Positions 1 through 6,311 of a DNA stretch of 6,685 bases are shown piece by piece. The stretch lies in the NCBI GenBank assembly GCA_023392035.1, contig JAEVZY010000046.1, positions 1 to 6,685 on the forward strand, in the 5' to 3' direction. Positions within the stretch are counted from its first letter, which is position 1. Every line of letters starts with the position of its first letter. The stretch is from Pseudomonadota bacterium. GTDB lineage: Bacteria > Pseudomonadota > Gammaproteobacteria > Burkholderiales > Burkholderiaceae_D. Below the pieces are notes generated by a model, which ran no database searches, was not told where the DNA came from, and saw only the letters and a list, made by a program, of their open reading frames with translations. A program made the position numbers and the translations under genes.

Positions 1-1
1 G

Positions 2-34
2 GCGACCCAGGTGCCACCCGTGGCCAGCGCCTGA
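2..34 (+). CDS. Possible C-terminal tail of an upstream gene (partial)
   Basis: One plus-strand frame is open from the left edge to a TGA at 32-34 and would encode the tail ATQVPPVASA. The only support is position: the stop is followed 35 nt later by a perfect intrinsic terminator reading in the same direction, which is expected just after the end of a gene or operon. Another plus-strand frame stays open longer but would read through the terminator. No family can be assigned from ten residues. Confidence 0.35.
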   Translation, partial: ATQVPPVASA

Positions 35-69
35 GGGCCGGCACAGGACCGCCAATTCCAGGGACAGCC

Positions 70-95
70 AAGCCCGGCCGCGCCGGGCTTTTTTT
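70..95 (+). terminator. Intrinsic terminator, plus strand
   Basis: A perfect 9-bp stem (AAGCCCGGC at 70-78 and GCCGGGCTT at 82-90) closes a 3-nt CGC loop. It runs directly into seven T residues (89-95). This is a textbook Rho-independent terminator for plus-strand transcription entering from the left edge. The T tract is on the plus-strand side only, so it should not efficiently stop the minus-strand genes to the right. Confidence 0.9.
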
Positions 96-225
96 CGACT
101 GTTTGAAAAGGGCTGACTCGGAAGCAAAGGCGTGAAGGATGGAAACGAAAGGGTGTGCAAACTGAAGCCTGCCTTGGGACAAGGCCCCGGCCCGGCGGCT
201 GTATAGGGCCGCGGAATTCAAAGGC

Positions 226-444
226 CTAGCGCCGGCTCTTTACACGATCCAGCAGTTCACTGCTGATTTCCGGACGGATTTCGGTAATGGTCAGCACCAG
301 GCGCTTGCGTTCCGCGACATCGGTCACCTCGGTGCAGTCGACAGTCCAGAAATCGAGTTGCGCCTCGGCCGGCAACAGGGTCGCCAGCGAGTTGATTCGG
401 TTCTGGTGCCAGATCAGGCGGCGGCGGATTTCGTTCGTGTCCAT
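226..444 (-). CDS. Small hypothetical protein (about 72 aa)
   Basis: This is an open frame ending at TAG (226-228). The preferred start is the ATG at 442-444, giving a protein that begins MDTNEIRRRLIWHQNRI and ends in the basic tail VKSRR. The frame stays open to an ATG at 535-537 (103 aa), but the extra 31 residues look like translated intergenic sequence. Neither start has a strong ribosome binding site, so the start is uncertain. The protein is charged and soluble-looking, with no signal peptide, membrane helix or motif I recognise. It lies 156 bp downstream of the 187-aa unknown gene on the same strand and may be co-transcribed with it. Function unknown. Confidence 0.55.
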   Translation of the reverse strand: MDTNEIRRRLIWHQNRINSLATLLPAEAQLDFWTVDCTEVTDVAERKRLVLTITEIRPEISSELLDRVKSRR

Positions 445-563
445 GGACTCATCATAGGACCGCACTTTGTGCGCAAAACTGCGCCCGCGCAAACCCCTCA
501 CTGAGGCGGGACAAGAGTCCTGAGCCTTGGGCCTCATTCTCCCGTCGCGCCGCCTGCATCCGC

Positions 564-587
564 GCGCGCAACAGACGCGCTGCGCGC
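564..587. repeat. GC-rich inverted repeat after the 187-aa gene
   Basis: GCGCGCA (564-570) and TGCGCGC (581-587) form a 7-bp stem with a 10-nt loop. On the minus strand this lies 14 nt beyond the stop codon of the 187-aa gene and before the small downstream gene. No T tract follows on either strand, so it is not a canonical terminator. It could be an mRNA 3'-end or processing structure, or a chance product of GC-rich sequence. Confidence 0.35.
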
Positions 588-600
588 TTACCGGACCGAC

Positions 601-1164
601 TCAGGCCGGATCGTCCGGATCGATTTCCCAGGCGCGTATCAGCAGCGACTTCACAAAGTTGCTGGTGCGGGCATCGATATCGATGAAGTCGTCGCCGAAA
701 TCCTTGGAGATGGAAAACTGCAGGCGCAAATACTTGCCGATGCGCCGCGAGAACTGATAGCGGTCCATGGCTTCGCCCATGTCATCCACGCCCACGATCG
801 CACCGTCATCGGCGGTGAAGGCATAGGTCACCAGGGTGTGGCGGATACCGGCCTGGCTATGCTCCTCCTGGTAGATTTGGTAGCGCCCTATGGGCTGCAG
901 CATGTGGGTGGTGCGCAGGTAAGTGGGCGCCAGGCGCGGGCCGTCTCCCGCCAGCAGCAATTCCACGCGGTCCATCCCTTTTTGCAGCGTGACTTGCAAG
1001 TCGATGCTGTCTTCGCTGCGCGGCGAGCCGGGCTGCTGCGGCTTCATGATCGGGAAGCGGCAACGGAGCAAGACATGGCCGGCGTGATATCGCACCGGTT
1101 CGATTTCATCGGGCAATTGAAGCAAGGCCCGGAGTTGGTTACTGGATAGTTCTAACCGCGTCAT
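601..1164 (-). CDS. Hypothetical protein, 187 aa
   Basis: The gene runs from ATG (1162-1164) to TGA (601-603), with GAAGG about 7 nt before the start serving as ribosome binding site. The protein begins MTRLELSSNQLRALLQL. It has no signal peptide or membrane helix and is rich in acidic residues, especially around FGDDFIDIDAR and at the C-terminus (DPDDPA), so it is probably cytosolic and soluble. A middle portion (about 90-135) alternates polar and hydrophobic residues in a beta-rich pattern. I do not recognise a family and see no catalytic motif. It is the upstream member of a two-gene minus-strand group with the small protein at 226-444. The opposite-strand frames here are shadows of its codon bias. 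It is confidently coding, with function unknown. Confidence 0.8.
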   Translation of the reverse strand: MTRLELSSNQLRALLQLPDEIEPVRYHAGHVLLRCRFPIMKPQQPGSPRSEDSIDLQVTLQKGMDRVELLLAGDGPRLAPTYLRTTHMLQPIGRYQIYQEEHSQAGIRHTLVTYAFTADDGAIVGVDDMGEAMDRYQFSRRIGKYLRLQFSISKDFGDDFIDIDARTSNFVKSLLIRAWEIDPDDPA

Positions 1165-1207
1165 AGTTTGGCCTTCGTGCTCGGCATTCGGATTTCCTTG
1201 GCAAAAC

Positions 1208-1228
1208 TTGTCATAAAAGTGCTGACAA
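1208..1228. promoter_or_regulatory. Inverted repeat upstream of the 187-aa gene, candidate operator
   Basis: TTGTCA (1208-1213) and TGACAA (1223-1228) are exact inverted copies separated by 9 nt. The site is 44-64 bp upstream of the ATG of the 187-aa gene, where a promoter or operator is expected. Half-site centres are about 15 bp apart, compatible with a dimeric regulator but not diagnostic. Six-base arms can arise by chance. Confidence 0.3.
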
Positions 1229-1408
1229 TGTTACGCAGTGAGCGGTTTACCCAACACAAAAGTTAATTCCTCTCCGAATGTGCGGCCATTCCGTGCGAAT
1301 ACCTGGAGGCATATTCCATTCACCGCACGCGACGCATGGTTCAAACAAAAACCACGTGGGTCCGATCGGCCACTGCGGGCGGTGAACAAAAGAGGGGGAG
1401 CAAAAGAG

Positions 1409-1444
1409 AAAAAGCCCGCGCTTGCAGATCATGCGAGCGCGGGC
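1409..1444 (-). terminator. Intrinsic terminator, minus strand
   Basis: On the minus strand GCCCGCGCT (plus strand 1444-1436) pairs with AGCGCGGGC (1422-1414). The stem extends inward by four more pairs, one of them G-T, to a 5-nt loop. It is followed by TTTTT (1413-1409) and further T-rich sequence. The 13-bp GC-rich stem plus T tract makes a strong Rho-independent terminator. It ends transcription coming from the D-threonine aldolase gene, leaving a 3' untranslated region of about 143 nt between the stop codon and the stem. Confidence 0.88.
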
Positions 1445-1587
1445 CAAAGAGCCAGCTCTGGAGAGTATTCGTACAACGGCTTTCAATATAGGCCATGCCA
1501 AGGCCGGCGCACACCGATTTACAACTCTTTACACGCGCCGGGATCAAGTTCTGGCAGCCATGACGGATTTGATCTTACAGAACGCAT

Positions 1588-2713
1588 TCAGAACAGGGCG
1601 CCGCGTGCTGAAACAGGCCAAGCGTGTGCGACTTCGCCGGTGCGGTGGGCGATCATCCAGTCGTGCAGATTGACGGTCGGGTCGCAATGCCCGGGGATCA
1701 ATTGCACCTTGTCGCCCACGACCAGCGGCGCAGCCTGCGGACCTGGCTCGATCACCGCGTGCTCGTCCGACAGGGTTTTCACGGTCCAGCCCGGCAGCAG
1801 CATGCGCGGCAAACCCTGGTCCACCGCAAATGCCTTCAATCCGCCATCCAGGACCGCCCGGCCGGGACTGGTGCTGATCACGGTGCACAGCACCGTCAGG
1901 GCATGCGCGAGTTGCGGCTCACCCGCTGCGGGCTTGTTGGCGGCATAGTCGAGGTCCATCAGCACATAGGAGCCGGGCTGCACTTCAGTGTAGAGATTCG
2001 ATTCGGCTACCAGCGCATAGGTGCCGGTGCCGCCGCCCGTCACCACCGGACAGGCGATGCCGTCCTCGCGCAAGACCTGCAATACGCCCTGCAGCTTGTC
2101 GACCGCGGCCTGCACCGCAGAGCGCCTTTGCTGCGGCTCGCGCATGTGCTGGGCCGAGCCGCGAAAGGCATGCACACCGCCGAACTGCAGCCAGGGTTGC
2201 GCGGCGCGAATCGCGCGCGCCAATTGCAGGGCGGCGGCGGCATCGGGCACGCCGCAGCGGCCGTGGCCGATATCCACTTCCACCAGCACGTTCAAGCTGC
2301 TGCCGGCGCGCTCGGCGGCGGCGCGCGCCTGCTCGATCTGCACCGCGTGGTCGACGCAGATGCCAAGCCGCACGCCGCGCGCGGCCAGCAGCGCTACCCG
2401 CGCCAGCTTCTTTGCGCCCACCAGTTGGTTGGTGACCAGGATGTCCTTGAACCCGGCCGCGGCAAACACTTCCGCCTCGCTGGCTTTCTGGCAGCAGATG
2501 CCAAGCGCGCCGGCGGCCAGTTGCAGCCGCGCCAGCGCCGGCGTCTTGTGGGCCTTGACGTGCGGGCGCAGCGCCAAGCCGCGCGCCAGCACGCGGCGAT
2601 GGACCTGGTCCATGTTGGCCTGGGCCAGATCAAGGTCGAGCAGCAGGGCCGGCGTGTCGATTTCGGAAAGCGCATCGCCCTCGCGCGCGGGGGCCGCCTG
2701 GCGCGGCAAGGCT

Positions 2714-2721
<8 letters not shown>
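1588..2721 (-). CDS. D-threonine aldolase (metal- and PLP-dependent)
   Basis: This enzyme should split D-threonine and related D-3-hydroxy amino acids into glycine and an aldehyde in the cytosol. It is a fold-type III PLP enzyme: an alanine-racemase-like barrel (about 20-250) followed by a beta domain. The PLP lysine is K56 in RPHVKAHKT. A phosphate-binding glycine loop GGGTGT lies at 229-234. The metal ligands are H345 and D347 in GHCDPTVNLHD. From memory, H-x-D is the pattern of D-threonine aldolases, whereas the related D-serine dehydratases carry H-x-C. The GICCQKASEAE stretch and the 377-aa length also match characterised D-threonine aldolases. The ATG overlaps the end of msrA by 8 nt, implying translational coupling. 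Automated annotation may call it an alanine racemase-domain or DSD1-family protein. The exact substrate is not proven. Confidence 0.85.
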
Positions 2722-3253
<532 letters not shown>

Positions 3254-3259
3254 GAAAGG

Positions 3260-3265
3260 CTCCGT
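3260..3265 (-). promoter_or_regulatory. Ribosome binding site that fixes the msrA start
   Basis: On the minus strand the sequence reads ACGGAG, then CCTTTC, then ATG. This purine-rich Shine-Dalgarno match with 6-nt spacing favours the ATG at 3253 over the in-frame TTG at 3268. Confidence 0.75.
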
Positions 3266-3339
3266 CAACAGGACTCACTGGTAGACACTGTAACTGAATC
3301 GTCGCGCCGGGTGCAGGTATTGCGCCGGGGCCAGGGCAT

Positions 3340-3945
3340 TCAATCAAGTTCCAGAGGAAGCCCCTGCACCAGTGCCGGCAGGATTTGTCCACGCAAGCGG
3401 GCCGGATCGAACAGCGGGTCCGACAAGGACCACGCCTGCGCCGGCGCATCCAGCAGATCGGCGATTGCATAGGCTTGCAGGTCTCCCGCCTCCGGCACCA
3501 GCAGGCTGGGCACTCTGACTTGCTCGGGACAGGCCTCGGGATGATAGTCGCAGGGGCGGGCAATGATGGCCGACAGCTTTTGCACGCCGAGATCCTCACC
3601 CAGCGCGGGGAGCGCCAGCGCATCGTCATGCAGCACCAGCAGGGCGCCGCTTTGCGCCGCAAGCTGGGCAGTTTGGGCGATGCGTTGTTCGCTTTCCAGC
3701 GGCAACAGACGGGCCGACAGGCGCGCCAGCGATAGCCACAGCACCAGCGCATCGGCGTGGCTGTGCCCGGCGTAAATCACGACATCGTCGGCGCCGATCA
3801 GCCACTCGCCTTGCAGGCGCGCGGTGCAACGCTCGATGCGCGACCACAACTTGCGGTAAGTCGTCAGACGATGGCGCGGCGAGACGGTGGCGGTCTGGTC
3901 CGGCAGGCGCCTTGCATGCTGGCGAAGGATGTCAAAAATATTCAT
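3340..3945 (-). CDS. Orphan N-terminal subdomain of an ANL (AMP-forming) ligase
   Basis: The 201-aa frame opens MNIFDILRQHARRLPDQTA and continues through LTTYRKLWSRIERCTARL and VVIYAGHSHADALVLWLSLARL to LLPLE. This is the typical beginning of an acyl-CoA synthetase or adenylation domain (about residues 1-120, where the usual pattern is an LTY-type motif, a nucleotide-proximal beta strand, then a G/L-rich helix). The rest, to LPLELD at the TGA (3340-3342), does not contain the glycine-rich (S/T)SGTTG loop, the later A-motifs or the C-terminal lid. Family members are normally 500 aa or more. Only 86 nt separate the stop from msrA, so the missing part is not simply frameshifted nearby. The frame itself is undamaged. 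It is predicted to lack adenylating activity alone and could be a scaffold, a partner subunit or a decayed gene. The start is the ATG at 3945; an upstream in-frame ATG at 4002 is less likely. Confidence 0.7.
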   Translation of the reverse strand: MNIFDILRQHARRLPDQTATVSPRHRLTTYRKLWSRIERCTARLQGEWLIGADDVVIYAGHSHADALVLWLSLARLSARLLPLESEQRIAQTAQLAAQSGALLVLHDDALALPALGEDLGVQKLSAIIARPCDYHPEACPEQVRVPSLLVPEAGDLQAYAIADLLDAPAQAWSLSDPLFDPARLRGQILPALVQGLPLELD

Positions 3946-4000
3946 GTGCCGGCGCGCGTGCCCTGCAAGCTCGTGCGCACAAAAATGCGAAAGTGGCCGC

Positions 4001-4010
4001 ATTGTATACT
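4001..4010. promoter_or_regulatory. Candidate overlapping divergent -10 elements
   Basis: The 71-bp gap between the divergent genes carries TATACT (4005-4010, five of six to the -10 consensus) reading right, and TACAAT (4006-4001 on the minus strand, five of six) reading left. They share the palindrome GTATAC (4004-4009). Neither has a good -35 box at normal spacing. The plus-strand box ends 6 nt before the flavin reductase ATG. This suggests competing promoters and possibly activator dependence, but it rests on hexamer matches alone. Confidence 0.4.
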
Positions 4011-4016
4011 TACGCC

Positions 4017-4520
4017 ATGTCTTCCCGATTTCCCCCTGCGCAGGCCCCGGATTTCGATTCCGATCATTTCCGCCGCGCGCTTTCCCAATTTGCCACGGGC
4101 GTCACCGTCATCACCACCCGGCTGGAGGATGGCAGCTTTCTCGGCCTGACCGCCAGCTCCTTCAACACCGTTTCGCTTGAGCCGCCGCTGGTCTTGTGGA
4201 GCCTGTCAGTGGAGGCGCGCAGCTTGCCGGTGTTTACCGACAACTCGCATTACGTGATCAATGTGCTGGCAGGCGACCAGGCGCATCTGGCCGAGCGCTT
4301 CGCGCGCCGCCTGGAAAATCGGTTCGAAGGTGTCGATTACGTGCTCTCGCGCACCGGCCTGCCCATACTCAAGGGCGTGTCGGCCTGGTTTGAATGCCAC
4401 AATCGCAGCCGCTATCCGGAAGGCGACCACGTGATTTTCGTAGGCGAAGTGGAATGCTGCGAAGTCGATCCCAAGCCGGCGCTGGTGTTTCACCACGGCC
4501 GCTTTGAAAGTATCGGCTGA
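4017..4520 (+). CDS. Flavin reductase-like protein (RutF/HpaC type)
   Basis: This is a small FMN-binding oxidoreductase of the flavin reductase-like superfamily. Members typically use NAD(P)H to reduce free flavin for a partner monooxygenase, or bind FMN for other redox work. The 167-aa protein shows the hallmark start FRRALSQFATGVTVITT (about 18-34), then GLTASSFNTVSLEPPLVL, a central FARRLENRFEG, GDHVIFVGEVE and a C-terminal ALVFHHGRF, in the normal order and at normal length. There is no signal peptide. The ATG at 4017 is the best start, although no Shine-Dalgarno sequence precedes it and a -10-like box ends just 6 nt upstream. An in-frame GTG at 3993 is possible. No monooxygenase lies in the window, so the partner is unknown. 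The gene diverges from the ANL-like gene and converges with the SDR reductase gene. Confidence 0.88.
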   Translation: MSSRFPPAQAPDFDSDHFRRALSQFATGVTVITTRLEDGSFLGLTASSFNTVSLEPPLVLWSLSVEARSLPVFTDNSHYVINVLAGDQAHLAERFARRLENRFEGVDYVLSRTGLPILKGVSAWFECHNRSRYPEGDHVIFVGEVECCEVDPKPALVFHHGRFESIG

Positions 4521-4570
4521 TCGCGCCAGCCTGTACCCCAGGCAGTTACGCAATGAGAGGGCGGCGCAAG

Positions 4571-4600
4571 CGCGCATGGGGTTTTGCCAGGCGCGTTTTT
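4571..4600 (+). terminator. Probable intrinsic terminator after the flavin reductase gene
   Basis: CGCGC-A-TGG (4571-4579) pairs with CCA-G-GCGCG (4587-4595) with one internal mismatch. The loop is GGTTTTG, and TTTTT (4596-4600) follows. It lies 50 nt beyond the stop on the coding strand. A second copy of CCAGGCGCG follows at 4601-4609, next to the stop of the convergent reductase gene. The hairpin has no T tract in the minus direction. Confidence 0.65.
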
Positions 4601-4610
4601 CCAGGCGCGC

Positions 4611-5732
4611 TTACTTGAAGTCCCACTCCATCTGGGTGGCAATCGGAATGTCGCGCGCCGATTCGTGGCAGCGTCCTATCCATTCGGTAAAGCGCGGCGG
4701 CGCTTCAATGCCTTCACCCAAGGCATTGGCATTGGCGAACACATAGTTCAGCTCGGCGAAGCCGCCGTACAGGCGCAAGGCGCGCACCAGAAGCCGGTCG
4801 TTGGTGCCGGGCGCGCAGGCGCGCATGCGCGGCAGCAATTCGCCCAGCTCTTCGCGGTCGATGCGGCGATAGGAAGCGGCGATCGGCTCCACCCCGCGCG
4901 AACGCGCCAAGGCCTGGTCCACCTCGCGGAAGCTGACCGAGGATTCCGGTCCGGCCGACAAGTGATAGACGGTATGCGCCAGGGTCGGCCGCTCCAGCAA
5001 ATCAAGAATGGCGCTGGCGCACCAATCGACCGGGACCACGTCCACCCGGGCATCCAGGTCGACCGTGAATTCGCCCAGCAACTGCGCCAGTTGAAACACC
5101 CAGAAGATGCTCTGCGACGCCACGCAGCCACGCTTGGTATCGCCGACGATGATCGAAGGACGCAGCATGATCGCAGGCAGCGTCGGAAATTCTTCGCGCA
5201 GCACCTGTTCCGCGCGCGCCTTGGAGCGGGTATAGGACACCAGATGGCTGTCGTCGAGCGGCAATTCGGCATGCTCGCTCACCAGGCCGTTCGAGGTTTG
5301 CGCTTCCGGTCCGCAAGCCATGGCCGTGCCGACATTGAAGAAGCGGCAGAGCGAACGCCGGCCATGCATCAGCCGCGCCAGGGCGCGGGTGCCTTCCACA
5401 TTGATCTTGTCCAGGCAGGGATGATTGGAAAACGTCGCCAGCGCCGCACAGTGAATGACTTCATGCACCTGGTCCAGGCGCGGATCGTCGTGCAGGCTGT
5501 CCAGCTTTTCCAGGTCGCCGCACAGGATGTTGTCTTCAGTCAGCGCCTCCAGCGCCTGCCCGCTGGCGCCGTGCGCGGCCAGGTTGGAACGCACTCTATC
5601 CAGGGCCGCCGCGCTGTCGCAGGCGCGCGCCAGCATCAACAGGCCCGAGTTCCCATAGCGCCGCAGCGCTTCGGCCGCAACCGCCCCGCCCAGGAAGCCG
5701 GTCGCGCCGGTAATCAGAATACGATTGGCCAC
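4611..5732 (-). CDS. Extended-SDR reductase, thioester/fatty acyl reductase type
   Basis: This is a 373-aa NAD(P)-dependent oxidoreductase with a Rossmann fold. The cofactor loop TGATGFLGG occupies 8-16. VIHCAAL is at 92-98 and the NVEGT signature at 111-115. The catalytic set is T136 (VGTAM), Y167 and K171 (YTRSK), followed by LRPSIIVGD at 190-198. The insertion-rich N-terminal half and the pattern GDLEKLD...VHEVIHCAA resemble NAD_binding_4 (male sterility/thioester reductase) members, which reduce acyl thioesters to aldehydes or alcohols. A sugar epimerase-like role cannot be excluded. The GTG start at 5732 is preferred because AGGTGG lies 7 nt before it. The frame extends to an ATG at 5789, but that would run through the large dyad. 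No signal peptide or membrane helix is evident. It converges with the flavin reductase gene. Confidence 0.82.
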   Translation of the reverse strand: MANRILITGATGFLGGAVAAEALRRYGNSGLLMLARACDSAAALDRVRSNLAAHGASGQALEALTEDNILCGDLEKLDSLHDDPRLDQVHEVIHCAALATFSNHPCLDKINVEGTRALARLMHGRRSLCRFFNVGTAMACGPEAQTSNGLVSEHAELPLDDSHLVSYTRSKARAEQVLREEFPTLPAIMLRPSIIVGDTKRGCVASQSIFWVFQLAQLLGEFTVDLDARVDVVPVDWCASAILDLLERPTLAHTVYHLSAGPESSVSFREVDQALARSRGVEPIAASYRRIDREELGELLPRMRACAPGTNDRLLVRALRLYGGFAELNYVFANANALGEGIEAPPRFTEWIGRCHESARDIPIATQMEWDFK

Positions 5733-5737
5733 TCTAT

Positions 5738-5745
5738 TCCCACCT
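5738..5745 (-). promoter_or_regulatory. Ribosome binding site supporting the GTG start of the reductase
   Basis: The minus strand reads AGGTGGGA, then ATAGA, then GTG. The AGGTGG core is 7 nt from the GTG, which then gives ANRILITGATG, the usual immediate beginning of an SDR fold. This supports GTG at 5732 over the upstream ATG at 5789. Confidence 0.75.
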
Positions 5746-5750
5746 GTGAA

Positions 5751-5808
5751 TGTTTCAGCATGTTTCCGTTTGTATCCAGCCGGATACAAACGCGATTCTA
5801 CTGAAACA
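5751..5808. promoter_or_regulatory. 58-bp concentric inverted repeat, candidate operator of the reductase gene
   Basis: The inner arms CGTTTGTATCC (5767-5777) and GGATACAAACG (5782-5792) are exact inverted copies of 11 bp around AGCC. The outer arms TGTTTCAG (5751-5758) and CTGAAACA (5801-5808) are exact 8-bp inverted copies. Both pairs share the same centre, 5779.5. ATGTTTC also occurs twice in direct orientation, 10 bp apart (5750-5756 and 5760-5766). A -10-like TAGAAT on the minus strand (5800-5795) sits between inner and outer arms. No T tract follows on either strand, so it is not a terminator. The location 19-76 bp upstream of the reductase GTG suggests control of that gene. A TetR-type dimer site would be a reasonable guess, but the regulator is not in the window. 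Confidence 0.65.
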
Positions 5809-5848
5809 CCCCCGGCCTAGACCTGACAAGAAGCTGACAATCGAACGG

Positions 5849-6196
5849 TCAAGCTGCCCGTGCGGCAAAAAAGGCCAGCACCGACAAGGCCAGCGCCGCG
5901 GCTCCCAGGCCCAGTGCCAGCCGGGAATGCCTGTGGCAGCGCTCCAGTTCGGCCGCCATGGCCTGCATCTCGCGCGCCATCTCCCGCACCAGCGCCGATT
6001 GCGCAGTCTCGGCTTCTTCCAGGGTTTGCAGGCGCTGTTCCACCACGGCCAGGGGATTGGTCGGCGCTTCGGCGTGGGGATTGACCGGTTCCGGTTTGCG
6101 CGCCTGCCATTTTTCAAACAGCGCGGTGGCGGCATCCAGCACCTTGGGGCCGTGGCGCAGCACCTGGTCCCAGGGAATATTGGTGGGTATGGGCAT
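5849..6196 (-). CDS. Small coiled-coil protein with C-terminal membrane helix
   Basis: A 115-aa protein starts at ATG 6196, preceded by GGGAAAG 3 nt away. Its N-terminal part begins MPIPTNIPWDQVLRHGPKVLDAA, followed by a proline-rich linker (about 33-50). A charged helical stretch (about 51-90, VEQRLQTLEEAE through LERCHRH) has coiled-coil character. A single hydrophobic helix (93-112) is flanked by R92 and R113 and ends two residues before the C-terminus. There is no N-terminal signal, so it resembles a tail-anchored inner membrane protein with its bulk in the cytoplasm. I do not recognise a named family. It lies between the carbonic anhydrase and reductase genes on the same strand. A hairpin-rich 115-bp gap separates it from the former and the dyad separates it from the latter. 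Confidence 0.72.
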   Translation of the reverse strand: MPIPTNIPWDQVLRHGPKVLDAATALFEKWQARKPEPVNPHAEAPTNPLAVVEQRLQTLEEAETAQSALVREMAREMQAMAAELERCHRHSRLALGLGAAALALSVLAFFAARAA

Positions 6197-6240
6197 GATC
6201 TTTCCCGTCAGCGAAAAGACCCCATTCTAGAACCGCGGGC

Positions 6241-6288
6241 CGGGCCAGTGCCCGAGCGCACGCAAGCTGCCTCGGCGGCTGGCTTGCG
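6241..6288. repeat. Two small hairpins between carbonic anhydrase and the coiled-coil gene
   Basis: CGGGC (6241-6245) with GCCCG (6250-6254), and CGCAAGC (6261-6267) with GCTTGCG (6282-6288), are exact inverted pairs. They lie shortly after the carbonic anhydrase stop on the minus strand. Neither is followed by a T tract, so they are at most weak terminators or mRNA 3'-end structures. A -10-like TAGAAT (minus strand 6229-6224) lies further on, before the coiled-coil gene, without a recognisable -35. Confidence 0.4.
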
Positions 6289-6311
6289 GCTCTCCTGCAA
6301 TGGGTTGCAGC

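Larger units (their letters stand above)
1165..1587. other. Gene-free stretch of 423 bp
   Basis: No convincing gene lies here. It separates the 3' end of the D-threonine aldolase gene (stop at 1588) from the start of the 187-aa gene (1164), both on the minus strand. It contains a strong minus-strand terminator (1409-1444). It also holds an inverted repeat just upstream of the 187-aa gene (1208-1228), a second 8-bp inverted repeat (TTCACCGC 1319-1326 and GCGGTGAA 1379-1386) and two 8-bp palindromes, CCACGTGG (1352-1359) and CCGATCGG (1362-1369). I found no tRNA-like fold and no clear sigma-70 promoter. The open frames crossing it lack ribosome binding sites and have no recognisable protein character. 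Confidence 0.7.

Noticed and set aside
171..185. Short hairpin GCCTTG-GGA-CAAGGC downstream of the small minus-strand gene
   Set aside because: The stem is 6 bp with no T tract on the minus strand, so it is too weak to call a terminator.
838..1149. Plus-strand open frame opposite the 187-aa gene
   Set aside because: It has no ribosome binding site and no recognisable features. The minus-strand gene has a ribosome binding site and a coherent protein.
1446..1587. Possible tRNA or structured RNA in the 3' region of the aldolase gene
   Set aside because: No T-loop consensus, anticodon arm or acceptor stem could be assembled on either strand.
1238..1948. Plus-strand open frame through the gene-free stretch
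   Set aside because: It runs across the terminator and into the aldolase gene, its composition looks random, and it has no ribosome binding site.
4587..4609. Direct repeat CCAGGCGCG, two copies 14 bp apart
   Set aside because: The first copy is the right arm of the terminator hairpin. A second 9-bp copy in GC-rich sequence is not significant alone, and no mobile element or attachment site is nearby.
5767..5792. Terminator reading of the inner dyad
   Set aside because: The arms are only moderately GC-rich and no T tract follows on either strand. Its position next to a start codon fits an operator better.
4584..5804. Plus-strand open frame of 406 codons opposite the SDR reductase
   Set aside because: It is rich in Gln, Arg and His and overlaps a gene with intact cofactor and catalytic motifs. 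It is an antisense shadow.
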